A DNA stretch of 64,000 nt from Clostridiales bacterium CHKCI001 (lineage in GTDB: Bacteria > Bacillota > Clostridia > Lachnospirales > Lachnospiraceae), in contig FCNS01000035.1 in NCBI GenBank assembly GCA_900045905.1, positions 34,018 to 98,017 of the forward strand. Reading direction: 5' to 3'. The position numbers and the translations under genes were made by a program. Every line of letters starts with the position of its first letter. The first letter of the stretch is position 1. The notes beneath the pieces were generated by a model. The model ran no database searches, was not told the origin of the DNA, and saw nothing but the letters and a program-made list of their open reading frames with translations. Shown here piece after piece: positions 46,293-53,612 of this stretch.

Positions 46293-46312
46293 TAGTTTCC
46301 TTTTGGTAACTA
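46293..46312. promoter_or_regulatory. Operator-like inverted repeat between HxlR and ACGX genes
   Basis: TAGTTTCC-TTTT-GGTAACTA has 7 of 8 positions paired. HxlR proteins bind inverted repeats of this type in their own divergent promoter. It lies about 30 bases upstream of the HxlR ATG. A second small inverted repeat (GCAC-N6-GTGC) follows at 46316-46329. Confidence 0.6.
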
Positions 46313-46332
46313 CAGCACTTTATTGTGCCTAC

Positions 46333-46361
46333 TTTACAATTCTTCTCTACGGAATTATCAT
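46333..46361 (+). promoter_or_regulatory. Probable promoter of the ACGX operon
   Basis: TTTACA (46333-46338) and TATCAT (46356-46361) are 17 bases apart, 120 bases upstream of the precursor gene. It lies immediately beside the HxlR-type operator. Confidence 0.5.
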
Positions 46362-46487
46362 ACCATTATAACAAATACAAGTCAAGGCGTACAAACTACA
46401 AAAAACACAATAATTATAGCGTTAATTCAGACGCTTAATTATAAATTTGGCATTTAGCCATAAAACATAAAAAAGGAGGATTTTATT

Positions 46488-46697
46488 ATGAAAAATTTGT
46501 TCTATAAGAAGCCTGTTTCGGCTTGTGGTTCTGCCTGCGGTACTGGTGACAAGAAACCTTCTGCTTGCGGCTCTGCCTGTGGTACTGGTGATGAGAAACC
46601 TTCTGAAACTCCTGTTGCCTGCGGTACTGCTTGTGGTACTGGTGATAAAAAACCTTCTGCTTGCGGCTCTGCCTGCGGTGCTGGTGATAAAAACTAA
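46488..46697 (+). CDS. ACGX-repeat Cys-rich peptide, radical SAM-modified RiPP precursor
   Basis: 69 residues. After a short start (MKNLFYKKPVS) it is four near-identical units of ACGxACGxGD, joined by KKPS or a longer EKPSETPV spacer. Cys are at 13, 17, 27, 31, 45, 49, 59 and 63. This matches the peptide class of the ACGX system, whose partner is a radical SAM/SPASM enzyme; the gene for one follows at 46791. The AAAGGAGG site before ATG 46488 is strong, so the peptide may be abundant. The leader is very short, unlike most RiPPs. The mature form and function are unknown. It could be a metal-binding or modified surface peptide. Confidence 0.88.
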   Translation: MKNLFYKKPVSACGSACGTGDKKPSACGSACGTGDEKPSETPVACGTACGTGDKKPSACGSACGAGDKN

Positions 46698-46790
46698 ATC
46701 CAGTTATATATCCCTGTATGCCATAGTGCCTACAGGGGTATTCCACTAAAAATTTACTAATTCAAAAAACTCAACAGAAAGGAAACTACA

Positions 46791-47840
46791 ATGGAATATT
46801 TTGCATTTCAGTGGCACATAACAGAAGCCTGCGACCAACGCTGTAAGCACTGCTATATTTATGCACTTGGCAGCCATGCGAAATTCAAAGAAATGGATCT
46901 CTCAGATATGGTAACAGTAATTGAAAACTGTAAGACTTTCTGTGAGAAGGCAGGCAGATTGCCATATCTTTATATTACAGGCGGCGATCCAATCTTACAT
47001 CCTCAATTTTGGACGCTTATGAAAATCCTCAAATTATCCAACATCCCATTTGCTCTAATGGGAAATCCATTCCATTTAACAGCAGAAATATGTCATCGCC
47101 TAAAACACTATGACTGCCGTAAATACCAGCTATCCCTAGATGGGCTGAAAGAAACTCATGATGGAATTCGTCAGCAGCCTGGCTCTTATGATGCAACAAT
47201 GGCTGCCATCCCACTCTTACGTGAAGCTGGGATTGATGTCGCAATTATGACTACTGTGTCAAGATGGAATTATAAAGATATCCCACTGCTTATCGATGAA
47301 GTGGTTAAAAATAAAGCTGACATTTTCGCCTTTGCTCGTTACTGTCCTTCTATGGAAGATAGGGATACTTGCTGTTCCCCAGAAGAATACCATGATATGA
47401 TGGAACAATGTTGGGAAAAGTTCCAAAAATACGAAGCAGAAGGCTGTAATACTACCTTCAACCTGAAAGATCATCTTTGGATATTATTTCAATATGAAAA
47501 AGGACTTTTTGATCCAAAAACCTATCCTGATGACGAGTATGTTTATGATGGCTGTAACTGTGGTAATTGTCATTTAACTATTTTGTCAGATGGTGCAGTT
47601 TATGCTTGCCGTCGTATGGAAAGTAAAGTAGGAAATGCATTAACCGATGATTTGTATGACCTGTTTACAGGTCCAGAGTTCGATAAATACCGTATATATG
47701 AAAACTTTGAAAAATGTTCCAAATGCGAGCTGCTACGCTTCTGTCGGGGATGTCCTGCGGTAGCAAAAGGATATCACGGTAATATGTATGCACCTGATCC
47801 ACAATGTTGGAAAGAAATCACAGATGAAAGGAGGCTGTAA
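46791..47840 (+). CDS. Radical SAM/SPASM maturase, ACGX system
   Basis: 349 residues. The opening WHITEACDQRCKHCYIYA contains CxxxCxxC, which binds the SAM-cleaving [4Fe-4S] cluster. GGDP follows near residue 64. The C-terminal SPASM region has CNCGNCHLTILSDGAVYACRR and CSKCELLRFCRGCPA, enough Cys for one or two auxiliary clusters. It is predicted to modify the upstream peptide, perhaps by crosslinking the Cys or changing a side chain; the reaction is not known. Ribosome site AGAAAGGAAA. It is followed after 3 bases by an FMN/ferredoxin fusion gene. Confidence 0.93.
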   Translation: MEYFAFQWHITEACDQRCKHCYIYALGSHAKFKEMDLSDMVTVIENCKTFCEKAGRLPYLYITGGDPILHPQFWTLMKILKLSNIPFALMGNPFHLTAEICHRLKHYDCRKYQLSLDGLKETHDGIRQQPGSYDATMAAIPLLREAGIDVAIMTTVSRWNYKDIPLLIDEVVKNKADIFAFARYCPSMEDRDTCCSPEEYHDMMEQCWEKFQKYEAEGCNTTFNLKDHLWILFQYEKGLFDPKTYPDDEYVYDGCNCGNCHLTILSDGAVYACRRMESKVGNALTDDLYDLFTGPEFDKYRIYENFEKCSKCELLRFCRGCPAVAKGYHGNMYAPDPQCWKEITDERRL

Positions 47841-47843
47841 CAA

Positions 47844-48461
47844 ATGGATGCACAAACTTGTCTGAAAAAACTAGGATATGTTGGCGTTTTGTCCTTTGCT
47901 ACAGTAGATAGCAATGGCAATCCTCAGGTACGGAATATTAGTGCCATTCATTATGAGCCAGATGCGATTTATTTTTTTACTGCCAGAGGAAAAGACTTTT
48001 GCAAAGAACTTCTGGATACTGAAAAAGTGCAGATACTCGGCTACACAATGTATAAAGAAATGATCCGTCTGACTGGCACCGTGAAACCCACTCCTGAGGA
48101 TGAACAAGAAAAATGGAGAGATGTTATTTTTAACGAACAGCCCTATCTTTCTAACGTATATCCTGGTGATACTCGCAACATTGGCATTATTTTTTGTATT
48201 AGAGATATGTCCATTGAATATTTCAATCTGGGGGTAAATCCAATCTTTCGAGAAAGCTATGTAATCGGCAATGGTATGATCCAGCCCAAAGGATATATGA
48301 TTTCTGACGAGTGCATTGGATGTGGTACCTGTCAAACAGTATGTCCACAGCAAGCGATTGAAAAAGGCAGCCCTTATTCTATTCGTCAGAACAACTGTCT
48401 GCACTGCGGCAACTGTTTTGAACACTGTCCCGTTTCCGCAATCAAACATCGAGTAAAATGA
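47844..48461 (+). CDS. FMN split-barrel (PNPOx-like) protein fused to a 2[4Fe-4S] ferredoxin
   Basis: 205 residues. Residues 1-140 are a pyridoxamine-phosphate-oxidase-like flavin barrel (VGVLSFATVDSNGNPQVRNISAI, IYFFTARGKDF). Residues 155-200 have two ferredoxin motifs, CIGCGTCQTVCP and CLHCGNCFEHCP. Such fusions pass electrons between ferredoxin and flavin. In the ACGX operon it could supply reductant to the radical SAM enzyme or act on the modified peptide. Coupled to the rSAM gene by three bases and to the next by a 4-base overlap. Confidence 0.9.
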   Translation: MDAQTCLKKLGYVGVLSFATVDSNGNPQVRNISAIHYEPDAIYFFTARGKDFCKELLDTEKVQILGYTMYKEMIRLTGTVKPTPEDEQEKWRDVIFNEQPYLSNVYPGDTRNIGIIFCIRDMSIEYFNLGVNPIFRESYVIGNGMIQPKGYMISDECIGCGTCQTVCPQQAIEKGSPYSIRQNNCLHCGNCFEHCPVSAIKHRVK

Positions 48462-49102
48462 TAAGGAAGTATAAAAAGATGACTACAACAGAGTTTTTAA
48501 ATTATTTACAGAAAGAAATCCATACAACGGTTGCTGCTACTATAGATGATAGCGGACTTCCCATTACCTGTGCGATTGATATAATGGACACTGACAAAAA
48601 CGGATTGTACTTTCTCACAGCAAAAGGCAAAGGATTTTACAACAGACTAAAAAGCCATAACTATATCGCATTAACTGGCATGAAAGGCAAAAATACCATG
48701 TCTTGTGTGGCAATATCAGTCCGTGGTAAGATAAAAGAACTTGGGAGCAACTTACTGCCACAGCTATTTGAAAAAAATCCTTATATGAACGAGATTTACC
48801 CTACCGCCCAATCGCAAAAAGCTCTCACTGTCTTTGTATTATATGAAGGAAATGGTGAATGGTTTGATCTCTCTAAAAAACCAATTGAACGTTTTTCTTT
48901 TTCTTTCGGTCATACAGAGAAAAAGAAAGAAGGCTATTTTATTACAGACTCCTGTATTGGGTGTCGAACTTGTGAATTAGTCTGTCCACAAAACTGCATT
49001 GACTTTACTTCAAAACCAGCAATAATCCGACAAGAAAATTGTTTGCATTGTGGAAACTGTATAAATATTTGTCCGCAGAATGCTATTATTCAAGAAAAAT
49101 AG
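48458..49102 (+). CDS. Second FMN split-barrel/ferredoxin fusion protein
   Basis: 214 residues with the same layout as the preceding gene but clearly diverged: a flavin barrel (TTVAATIDDSGLPITCAIDI, LYFLTAKGKGF) and a ferredoxin end (CIGCRTCELVCPQNCI, CLHCGNCINICPQ). The ATG at 48458 overlaps the previous stop (ATGA); ATG 48479 with AGGAAG upstream would give MTTTEFLN and may be the true start. Two paralogous fusions in one operon suggest either a heterodimer or two electron steps. Confidence 0.88.
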   Translation: MIRKYKKMTTTEFLNYLQKEIHTTVAATIDDSGLPITCAIDIMDTDKNGLYFLTAKGKGFYNRLKSHNYIALTGMKGKNTMSCVAISVRGKIKELGSNLLPQLFEKNPYMNEIYPTAQSQKALTVFVLYEGNGEWFDLSKKPIERFSFSFGHTEKKKEGYFITDSCIGCRTCELVCPQNCIDFTSKPAIIRQENCLHCGNCINICPQNAIIQEK

Positions 49103-49150
49103 GATTGAAAGAACTTTTCCCTATTCTTGCTGCGGCATTAGGAGGTAAAA

Positions 49151-49936
49151 ATGACACAAACAGAAAGACGAATCTATTTAATTCAAGAGCTGCTTCGTGA
49201 GCATCCAAGCTACTCAAATATAAAAATTCCTGCCAATGAACAAGACCAAAAAAATTTACTCCGTTCTCTTTTCAATATTCGTATGCCGCAACCTATCAAT
49301 CAGGATTTTTTAACAATACAGGATGCGTATTTACAAGAAGAAATAAAACAAAAAGGAATTACCGACCTTTCTAATCTAACTCCCATACAGAATAACATTT
49401 ATCTTTGGCAGGGTGATATTACTACTTTACGCTGTGATGCTATCGTTAATGCAGCGAATTCTCAAATGCTTGGCTGCTTTGTTCCCTGTCATAGCTGTAT
49501 TGATAATGCGATTCATACTTTTTCTGGTGTTCAGCTTCGGATCGCCTGTGAAGAAATAATGCAAAAACAGGGCCATGCAGAAGAGACTGGCAAATCAAAA
49601 ATTACACCTGCATACAATCTGCCTTGTAACTATATCTTGCATACAGTCGGTCCAATTGTTCATGGGTCGCTCACCAAAAAAGAGAACGACTTACTGGCTT
49701 CCTGCTATCACTCCTGCTTAACACTTGCAGAACAATACGGAGTAAAAAGTATTGCATTTTGCTGTATTTCAACAGGCGAATTTCACTTTCCAAATGATAA
49801 AGCAGCGGAAATTGCAGTTAAAACAGTAAAAGAATATAAAAAGCAGACGAATAGTAAAATTGACGTGATATTCAATGTTTTTAAAGAGAGCGATTTCAAC
49901 ATTTACAATAAGTTACTCAGATCACAGAGAATATGA
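49151..49936 (+). CDS. Zinc macrodomain protein-ADP-ribose hydrolase
   Basis: 261 residues. A helical N-terminal part precedes a macrodomain: GDITTLRCDAIVNAANSQMLGC, then CFVPCHSCIDNAIH with Cys and His of the zinc site, and GKSKITPAYNLPC. This matches the SauMacro/SpyMacro class, which removes ADP-ribose added by SirTM. The next gene is a SirTM, so the pair is a reversible ADP-ribosylation switch. Ribosome site TAGGAGG before ATG 49151. In known cases the switch acts on lipoylated GcvH-L; no such gene is in the window. Confidence 0.93.
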   Translation: MTQTERRIYLIQELLREHPSYSNIKIPANEQDQKNLLRSLFNIRMPQPINQDFLTIQDAYLQEEIKQKGITDLSNLTPIQNNIYLWQGDITTLRCDAIVNAANSQMLGCFVPCHSCIDNAIHTFSGVQLRIACEEIMQKQGHAEETGKSKITPAYNLPCNYILHTVGPIVHGSLTKKENDLLASCYHSCLTLAEQYGVKSIAFCCISTGEFHFPNDKAAEIAVKTVKEYKKQTNSKIDVIFNVFKESDFNIYNKLLRSQRI

Positions 49937-49954
49937 AGAAAGGCGGTGTGCATA

Positions 49955-50866
49955 ATGTTTGGCAGAAGAACCTTTAGAATTTATGATACGAAAAATGGTA
50001 TCGAAAAGCTGCGGGAGGCACTGAAGCAGGCCGAAACTGTCATTATCGGTGCAGGAGCAGGTCTTTCTACTTCTGCTGGATTTACTTATACAGGTGAGCG
50101 CTTTAAAAAGTATTTCCATGACTTTCATCTGAAATATCATTTTAGTGATATGTACTCTGGAGGATTTTACCCATATAACACCCTTAAAGAATATTGGGCA
50201 TATTGGAGTCGCTATATCTACATTAACCGCTATATGAATCCTCCAAAGCCTGTCTATAATCAGTTACTCAACTTAGTAAAAGATAAGGACTACTTTGTTA
50301 TCACCACAAATGTAGATCATTGTTTCCAAAAAGCAGGCTTTGATCGGCACAGAATATTTTACACACAAGGAGACTACGGTCTATTCCAATGCAGTGAACC
50401 TTGTCATCCGAAAACTTATGATAATGAAGACCTCATTCGCAAGATGGTGAAAGCACAAGGCTTCGACATTGCCGAAGATCATACATTAATTTTTCCTGAG
50501 AATGTAACCCTTAAAATGTCCATTCCAACTGAACTAGTTCCCCATTGTCCGAAGTGTGGAAAGCCTATGAACATGAACCTGCGATCCGATGACAGTTTTG
50601 TACAGGATGATGGATGGAACATTCATGCCAGATATTATGAAGATTTCCTGCTTAAGCACAAGAACATGAAAACACTATTTCTTGATCTAGGCACTGGGGC
50701 AAATACACCAGTCATAGTAAAGATACCCTTTATGCGCATGACAAAGGAGTGGCCAGATGCTACCTATGCCAGCTTGAACTACGGTGAGGCCTTTGCGCTA
50801 AACGAAATTAAAAAGAAATCCATTTGTATCAATGATGATATTGGGAATATCTTAAATAAGCTTTAA
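49955..50866 (+). CDS. SirTM-type sirtuin, NAD-dependent ADP-ribosyltransferase
   Basis: 303 residues. GAGAGLSTSAGFTYTGERF and ITTNVDHCFQKAGF bind NAD. Where normal sirtuins have the catalytic His, this reads YTQGDYGLFQC with Gln, as in SirTM enzymes that ADP-ribosylate rather than deacetylate. A zinc Cys set is CPKCGKP with upstream Cys in FQCSEPCH. The ATG at 49955 has AAAGGCGGTG upstream; the in-frame GTG 49946 lies inside that site. It ends the ACGX/ADP-ribosylation gene run and is followed by a terminator. Confidence 0.92.
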   Translation: MFGRRTFRIYDTKNGIEKLREALKQAETVIIGAGAGLSTSAGFTYTGERFKKYFHDFHLKYHFSDMYSGGFYPYNTLKEYWAYWSRYIYINRYMNPPKPVYNQLLNLVKDKDYFVITTNVDHCFQKAGFDRHRIFYTQGDYGLFQCSEPCHPKTYDNEDLIRKMVKAQGFDIAEDHTLIFPENVTLKMSIPTELVPHCPKCGKPMNMNLRSDDSFVQDDGWNIHARYYEDFLLKHKNMKTLFLDLGTGANTPVIVKIPFMRMTKEWPDATYASLNYGEAFALNEIKKKSICINDDIGNILNKL

Positions 50867-50929
50867 CTATATTCAAACCCAACAAGTCTTAAGTAAATAG
50901 CCAGAAAGTACACAAAATAATCACTCCAG

Positions 50930-50963
50930 GCGGGTAAGTTGTTTCAACTTATCCGCTTTTTTT
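50930..50963 (+). terminator. Intrinsic terminator after SirTM
   Basis: Stem GCGGGTAAGTTG (50930-50941), loop TTT, complement 50945-50956 (one G-T pair), then T7. It closes the operon that begins at 46488. Confidence 0.93.
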
Positions 50964-51007
50964 CGCAACATCCAATTGTGTGATTCTCCATATCACAGCA
51001 GTTCACC

Positions 51008-51889
51008 TCAAAATCTGGACTTTAACATTTCAGCAAATTCTTCCACATAAAACCCAGAATTGTTCTTTTTCCAAAAGGCGCAATAGGTTTTTTCAATTGG
51101 CTCACCATTTCGGGTCAACAGGATTCGGCTAACAACTGTATCAAACCACACTTGTTCCCCAATTACATCGACGGGCATATACCCCTGTCCTGTAACGATT
51201 TTCAGCCTAGCGTCCTGCAGGGTCTCTGCGAAAAGGAACTCTCCATGCAGCCCTACAATCTCATCATAATAACGTTGTTCTTCCTCCTGGCCAGATGGAT
51301 TTATGACAAGAATACAGGGTGTGTTTTTCAAATCATGCACATCAAGCTGATCTAAATGGCACAGCGGATTTCTAGATGATATTTCAATGTAGGTCGTACT
51401 TTCAGAAAGGATCATATTGTTGTATGCGCCAGAGAATGCCCGCCGTTGGTCGTTTAAAACCAGATCCACAGTATCATTTTCAAGCGCATGATAAAGGTCT
51501 TCATGACTTCCGTTCATGGTTTTAATTTCTACTGTCGGATATTTTTCGGAAAACATGGCAACTGCCTCCGAAAATTCATTTCCATGATAGCCCTTGTAAT
51601 ATCCAAGTCGCAGGATAGCGGCATCTTTTTTATCGATTCGCTTTGTTTCTCGGATAAGCTGCTCTAAGTCTCCGCGGATGATCAGACTTTTTCTGTAAAA
51701 ATGTTCCCCTGCGGGTGTCAGACTGAAAGTGCGATTATGGCGCTCTAAAAGCTGTACCTCCAATTCTTCCTCTAATTTTTTTATCTGCTGGGAAATAGCA
51801 GACTGCGAAACATGACATGCATCCGCTGCATCATAAAAATTCCCGTGCTCTACAACGGCCTGCAGATACTCAATTTGACGAAATAACAT
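51008..51889 (-). CDS. LysR-family transcriptional regulator
   Basis: 293 residues. N-terminal HTH (MLFRQIEYLQAVVEHGNFYDAADACHVSQSAISQQIKKLE) and a LysR substrate-binding domain (about 95-290). The ATG at 51889 follows AGGAGGG and begins the conserved domain; the in-frame ATG at 51946 is unsupported. It is divergent from the flavodoxin/SDR operon, with a T-N11-A-type palindrome between, so it very likely activates or represses that operon. Confidence 0.92.
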   Translation of the reverse strand: MLFRQIEYLQAVVEHGNFYDAADACHVSQSAISQQIKKLEEELEVQLLERHNRTFSLTPAGEHFYRKSLIIRGDLEQLIRETKRIDKKDAAILRLGYYKGYHGNEFSEAVAMFSEKYPTVEIKTMNGSHEDLYHALENDTVDLVLNDQRRAFSGAYNNMILSESTTYIEISSRNPLCHLDQLDVHDLKNTPCILVINPSGQEEEQRYYDEIVGLHGEFLFAETLQDARLKIVTGQGYMPVDVIGEQVWFDTVVSRILLTRNGEPIEKTYCAFWKKNNSGFYVEEFAEMLKSRF

Positions 51890-51922
51890 AGGCACCCTCC
51901 TTTTGATAGATACAGTTATTAT

Positions 51923-51949
51923 ATATTGATTACTCAAACTTATCAATAT
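51923..51949. promoter_or_regulatory. LysR-type binding site
   Basis: ATATTGAT-N11-ATCAATAT is a perfect inverted repeat with the T-N11-A core of LysR recognition sites. It is 15 bases upstream of the -35 box of the flavodoxin operon promoter, a typical place. Confidence 0.75.
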
Positions 51950-51964
51950 GTTAAGTATAAAGAA

Positions 51965-51993
51965 TTGATTGAAAAGAATAACAATACTATACT
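51965..51993 (+). promoter_or_regulatory. Promoter of the flavodoxin/SDR operon
   Basis: -35 TTGATT (51965-51970) and -10 TATACT (51988-51993), spacing 17. It leads into the flavodoxin gene at 52025. Confidence 0.75.
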
Positions 51994-52024
51994 ATAAGCA
52001 AAACAACTAACGGAGGGAATCCAT

Positions 52025-52540
52025 ATGGGAAATAATCTGATCATCTATTATTCACGCACTGGTGAAAATTATGTAAATGGCAGTATTAAAAATCTAGCCA
52101 AGGGCAATACAGAGATATGTGCAGAGTTTATCCAGAAGGCCGTCGGCGGAGACCTGTTTGAGGTGAAAACCGTCAATCCCTACGCCGCAGACTATTACGA
52201 ATGCATTGATGAAGCCAAAAAAGAGCTTCGTGCAAACGCCCGTCCAGAACTGACCGAATATCTGGACAGTATCGACAAGTATGACAATATCTTTGTCTGT
52301 GGTCCTTGCTGGTGGGGAACCTATCCTATGCCAGTTTTCACACAGTTGGAAAAACTTGATTTCACTGGAAAAAAAGTCATGGCACTGATGACTCATGAGG
52401 GGAGCGGCCTTGGAAGCTGCGAGCAGGACTTGAAGAAGCTCTGCAAGGGTGCTAGCTTTGGCACTGGCATGGCCGTTCACGGAGCAGATGCGGTAAGATC
52501 CGAAAGGGCTGTTGCGGCATGGGCAAAGCAAAATCTGTAA
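52025..52540 (+). CDS. Flavodoxin
   Basis: 171 residues. An N-terminal FMN phosphate loop, IYYSRTGENY, and segments around GPCWWGTYPMPV and MTHEGSGLGSCEQDL are typical of the flavodoxin_4 group. It carries electrons in the cytoplasm. It is the first gene of the LysR-controlled operon, with CGGAGGG before ATG 52025. About 170 noncoding bases separate it from the SDR. Confidence 0.9.
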   Translation: MGNNLIIYYSRTGENYVNGSIKNLAKGNTEICAEFIQKAVGGDLFEVKTVNPYAADYYECIDEAKKELRANARPELTEYLDSIDKYDNIFVCGPCWWGTYPMPVFTQLEKLDFTGKKVMALMTHEGSGLGSCEQDLKKLCKGASFGTGMAVHGADAVRSERAVAAWAKQNL

Positions 52541-52712
52541 TTTAACTACGGTGCGATTGAAATTTATGGTGAAAGATTTTTTGTAATCCATCCCTAAAGA
52601 AAGCCGCCGCATCAATTACTGGATAGCAAACAACTGCTTTGGAGATTACCATACCCACAGCATGAATGTACTTTGCTGCATGATGAAACTAAAAAATAAG
52701 GAGGAAAATGCA

Positions 52713-53543
52713 ATGAAAGATGTTGTACTTTGGGCAGGTGCCGGTCAGATCGGCCTTGCCATTGCAAGAAGAGTTGGCTTTGGAAAGAAAATCGTTGTCG
52801 GTGATAAGAGGATTGAGAACGCACAAGCCATGGCAGACATTATGAACAATGCAGGATATGATGTGACCCCTGTCGAAATGGATCTGGCAAGTCGTGAATC
52901 CATTCTGAACCTAATCACAGAAGGTCAGAAATACGGCGAGATCGCTATTCTGATCTCTGCGGCGTGTGTATCCCCAAGTCAGGCATCTATAGAAACGATC
53001 TTAAAAGTCGATCTCTATGGTACTGCTGTTCTTTTGGAAGAGGTCGGCAAGGTCATTAAAAACGGCGGTGTGGGTGTTCACATTTCTAGTCAAAGTGGAT
53101 GGCGGATGCCGCAGCTGGGCAATGAGATCGACGATCAGCTGGCAACCACCCCTACTGAAGAACTGCTGTCACTCCCAATCTTACAACCTGAACATATCAA
53201 AGATACACTTCATGCATATCAGATGGCAAAACGCTGCAACGAGAAACGTGTTATGGCACAAGCCTGTAAATGGGGCGCACGCGGTGCAAGACTTAATGAC
53301 ATTGCTCCAGGTATTATCGTTACTCCATTGGCAGTGGATGAATTCAATGGTCCTCGTGGTGATTTCTATAAGAATATGTTTGCAAAATGTCCTGCTGGTC
53401 GTCCTGGTACAGCAGATGAAGTTGCAAATGTTGCCGAATTGCTGATGAGTCCAGCTGGAGCTTTTATCACAGGTACTACAATTCTGATTGATGGCGGAGC
53501 GACTGCAAGTTATTATTACGGTCCATTGAAACCTCAAAATTAA
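52713..53543 (+). CDS. SDR family oxidoreductase
   Basis: 276 residues. Rossmann start VVLWAGAGQIGLAIARR (GxGxxG-like), then EMDLASRESI, catalytic-region SSQSGW, and the C-terminal TGTTILIDGGATASYYYG. The classic YxxxK is represented by YQMAKRCNEKR at about residue 168. It reduces or oxidises an unknown carbonyl or alcohol. ATG 52713 has AAGGAGG at good spacing; the in-frame ATG at 52662 adds 17 unlikely residues. A broken paralogue lies at 62.9-63.6 kb. Confidence 0.92.
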   Translation: MKDVVLWAGAGQIGLAIARRVGFGKKIVVGDKRIENAQAMADIMNNAGYDVTPVEMDLASRESILNLITEGQKYGEIAILISAACVSPSQASIETILKVDLYGTAVLLEEVGKVIKNGGVGVHISSQSGWRMPQLGNEIDDQLATTPTEELLSLPILQPEHIKDTLHAYQMAKRCNEKRVMAQACKWGARGARLNDIAPGIIVTPLAVDEFNGPRGDFYKNMFAKCPAGRPGTADEVANVAELLMSPAGAFITGTTILIDGGATASYYYGPLKPQN

Positions 53544-53553
53544 GTATTTTAAT

Positions 53554-53585
53554 CAAGCCAGAGGGTACTTGAACCATCTGGCTTG
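53554..53585. repeat. Inverted repeat between SDR and aldo/keto reductase genes
   Basis: CAAGCCAGA (53554-53562) pairs exactly with TCTGGCTTG (53577-53585). No T-run follows, so it is more likely an mRNA stability element than a terminator. Confidence 0.45.
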
Positions 53586-53612
53586 TCATGTATAATATAA
53601 GGAGAATTATCT

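Noticed and set aside
46521..46697. Possible CRISPR-like repeats
   Set aside because: The repeated units are in-frame codons for ACGxACGxGD with 12-24 base linkers that are themselves similar; there are no unique spacers or cas genes.
46486..46746. Minus-strand 86-residue ORF rich in His, Gln, Tyr, Arg opposite the ACGX gene
   Set aside because: It is the antisense reading of the ACGX repeat; the plus-strand ORF has the ribosome site, the family pattern and the matching rSAM gene.
53569..53595. Internal promoter TTGAAC-N16-TATAAT before the aldo/keto reductase
   Set aside because: The transcript would start inside or after the ribosome site at 53599, so it could hardly serve the gene.
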